A DNA stretch of 23,115 nt from positions 1 through 23,115 of the forward strand of contig CAJOMT010000007.1 of NCBI GenBank assembly GCA_905235815.1, written 5' to 3'. Each line of letters starts with the position of its first letter. Within the stretch, counting starts at the first letter, position 1. Shown in pieces: positions 21,529 to 23,115 of the stretch. Source of the DNA: an uncultured Clostridia bacterium. Lineage in GTDB: Bacteria; Bacillota; Clostridia; Christensenellales; Borkfalkiaceae. The position numbers were made by a program, and so were the translations under genes. The notes beneath the pieces are model-generated. The model saw only the letters and a list, made by a program, of their open reading frames with translations, was not told the DNA's origin and did no database searches.

Positions 21529-23115
21529 ATGGTATACCGCTTATATTATGAAAATCAAGACGGCGCCGCAAAAACGCTTTCGACGAGCGAAAACGGCGAC
21601 GCCGTTCTTTTTATTGAGGACGACGGCGAGAGAAAGAGGGTAGTTTTAAAGGCGAAAAGCAGGATAAAACTCAACTCTTATCAAGAGATAGGTTTTAAGT
21701 TCCGCAAACTTGACAATCCCGAAAAGGACGAAAAGGGCGACCTCTATTTTATGAACGGTTACCAGTCATGGACGGACACGAGGGAGTTTTACGGCGACGC
21801 TCAGGAAAGAAACGTTAAAAGACTTCCTAAAAGACTTGTGGAGAGATTTGCTTTCGACCGTTACGGCGACGCAACTTTTTACGAATACGACAAGCGCGTG
21901 CTTCACGGCTACGACGTTTTTTACGTCAAGGGTGAAAACGGAGCGTTTATATTCAATCTAAATTATAAAAATGCATATCTCATATTCGAGCTTGTCAGAA
22001 AGACGGGCGAACTGTCCCTACTTTCCGATTTAAACGGCAAGGTTTTGGAAACGAGCGAGGAGTTCACCGTTGCCGACTACGTTTACGCCGGATCTTACGA
22101 AGATGGGCTTAAAGTTTTCGATAAGTTTTTCCCCTTGAAAAAGACGGAGAAGATATTCGGCTATACGTCTTGGTATAACTATTATCAAAACATAAACGAG
22201 GAGATAATATTGAGAGACCTTGCCGCTTTGGGTGAGAGGGTAAACCTTTTCCAGATAGACGACGGATACGAAACTTTCGTCGGGGATTGGCTGAGCGTAG
22301 ACAAAGCGAAATTTCCAAACGGTTTAAAGAAGATAGCGGACGCCGCCCACGAAAAGGGGTATAAGGCGGGGATATGGCTTGCGCCTTTCGTTGCGGAAGA
22401 AAGAAGCGAAACGTTTAAAACTCACCCCGAATGGTTTAAAAAGGGCAATGACGGCAAGGCAGTAAAGTGCGGCTCGAATTGGAGCGGATTTTATGCGCTC
22501 GACATAGAAAACGAAGAGGTAAAGAAGTATATCTCGACGTGTCTGAAAACCTATGCGGATATGGGGTTCGACTTGTTTAAACTCGACTTTTTGTATGCCG
22601 CAAGTCTGCCCGAATACGAGGGAAAGACGAGGAGTCAGGCGGCGGAATACGCCTACGACTTTTTGAGGGAAGTTCTCGGCGATAAACTGATTTTAGGTTG
22701 CGGAGCGACGCTTTTCAATGCGATAGGCAAGTTCGACTATATGCGTATAGGTCCGGACGTTTCTCTCGAATTTGACGATGTGTGGTTTATGCGCTTTATG
22801 CATAGGGAGAGGATTTCCACGAAGACGACCTTGCAGAACACGATATACCGTAGTTTCTTAAACGGCAGGTTCTTCGGTTGCGATCCGGACGTGTTCTTGC
22901 TTCGTGACGACAACATTAAACTTTTCGAAAGGCAGAGAGAAGCCCTGCTCACGATAAACGCTCTCTTCGGCAGCGTTTTGATGACGAGCGATAACGTCGC
23001 CGCCTACGACGATGAAAAACGAGGAAAACTCGGCGAGGCGCTGAATATTTTTTACGGTGCAAAAGACGTTAAGTTTAAGAGAAAAGGCAAAAAAATATAT
23101 ATCTCTTATCACATA
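21529..23115 (+). CDS. GH36 alpha-galactosidase, 3' end outside window
   Basis: The frame is open to the last base (529 codons), so the C-terminus is missing. It is a family GH36 alpha-galactosidase, which hydrolyses terminal alpha-galactose from melibiose, raffinose-type sugars or galactomannan fragments. After an N-terminal beta domain (about 1-205) the TIM barrel shows FGYTSWYNYY (about 210-219), QIDDGYE (242-248), GIWLAPFVAE and CGSNWSG. The nucleophile is Asp353 in FKLDF and the acid/base is Asp410 in RIGPDVSLEFDD, matching the pattern known for the family. There is no signal peptide, so the enzyme is cytoplasmic, fitting uptake by the adjacent symporter. The ATG follows the symporter stop by one base (TAATATG), indicating translational coupling. 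Confidence 0.92.
   Translation, partial: MVYRLYYENQDGAAKTLSTSENGDAVLFIEDDGERKRVVLKAKSRIKLNSYQEIGFKFRKLDNPEKDEKGDLYFMNGYQSWTDTREFYGDAQERNVKRLPKRLVERFAFDRYGDATFYEYDKRVLHGYDVFYVKGENGAFIFNLNYKNAYLIFELVRKTGELSLLSDLNGKVLETSEEFTVADYVYAGSYEDGLKVFDKFFPLKKTEKIFGYTSWYNYYQNINEEIILRDLAALGERVNLFQIDDGYETFVGDWLSVDKAKFPNGLKKIADAAHEKGYKAGIWLAPFVAEERSETFKTHPEWFKKGNDGKAVKCGSNWSGFYALDIENEEVKKYISTCLKTYADMGFDLFKLDFLYAASLPEYEGKTRSQAAEYAYDFLREVLGDKLILGCGATLFNAIGKFDYMRIGPDVSLEFDDVWFMRFMHRERISTKTTLQNTIYRSFLNGRFFGCDPDVFLLRDDNIKLFERQREALLTINALFGSVLMTSDNVAAYDDEKRGKLGEALNIFYGAKDVKFKRKGKKIYISYHI

Noticed and set aside
1..23115. CRISPR arrays, insertion sequences, prophage or integrase genes
   Set aside because: No direct-repeat array, transposase, integrase or phage structural gene was seen on either strand.

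Overview
The window looks like a chromosome segment from an AT-rich, Gram-positive, anaerobic member of the Bacillota, probably an uncultured Clostridia-type gut lineage. The reasons are the rpmG-secE-nusG-rplK-rplA-rplJ-rplL block with a Firmicutes-type L10 leader, PlsY instead of PlsB, strong AGGAGG ribosome binding sites, several TTG starts, sigma-A promoters with TTGACA and TATAAT boxes, and a radical-type CoA-dehydratase activator typical of anaerobes. I cannot place it at genus level.

Layout. (1) 1-3173: two consecutive + strand genes for secreted Cys-rich repeat proteins. The first is cut by the window edge. The second is a lipoprotein with 4.5 copies of a 144-residue CxxC module. (2) 3198-4412: a bidirectional terminator, then rplI (L9) and a membrane-anchored XRE regulator on the minus strand. 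The regulator appears to be read from a leaderless mRNA. (3) 4515-6555: a GT4 glycosyltransferase overlapping an acyltransferase, probably a glycolipid pair, behind a promoter with three evenly spaced TTACGT boxes. (4) 6575-7850: a CPA2-type cation/proton antiporter on the minus strand. Its terminator lies inside the end of the acyltransferase gene. (5) 7900-8646: an unrecognised 224-residue protein with its own promoter. (6) 8699-12239: rpmG, secE, nusG, rplK, rplA, then rplJ-rplL with a separate consensus promoter, an L10 leader and a leader terminator, ending at a strong terminator. (7) 12287-13831: a MATE exporter with a promoter-proximal hairpin and T-tract. (8) 13974-19157: plsY, a large two-gene relative of the 2-hydroxyacyl-CoA dehydratase activator, and a 3' remnant of gpsA. 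The layout suggests a plsY-gpsA pair that was interrupted. (9) 19212-19391: an orphan consensus promoter followed by a strong hairpin, a candidate small RNA. (10) 19361-19941: a free methionine-R-sulfoxide reductase on the minus strand, apparently leaderless, with a 19-bp dyad over its -35 box. (11) 20017-23115: a GPH/MelB-type sugar symporter and a GH36 alpha-galactosidase cut by the window end, together an alpha-galactoside uptake and hydrolysis unit.

No tRNA, rRNA, CRISPR array, insertion sequence or prophage was seen, and no gene-free stretch exceeds 300 bases. The most unusual material is regulatory: promoter-proximal terminator-like hairpins, two probable leaderless genes, a hairpin between a Shine-Dalgarno sequence and its start codon, and the orphan RNA candidate. 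The 144-residue repeat proteins are the main novelty at the protein level. No clear multi-gene new system is proven by the sequence.
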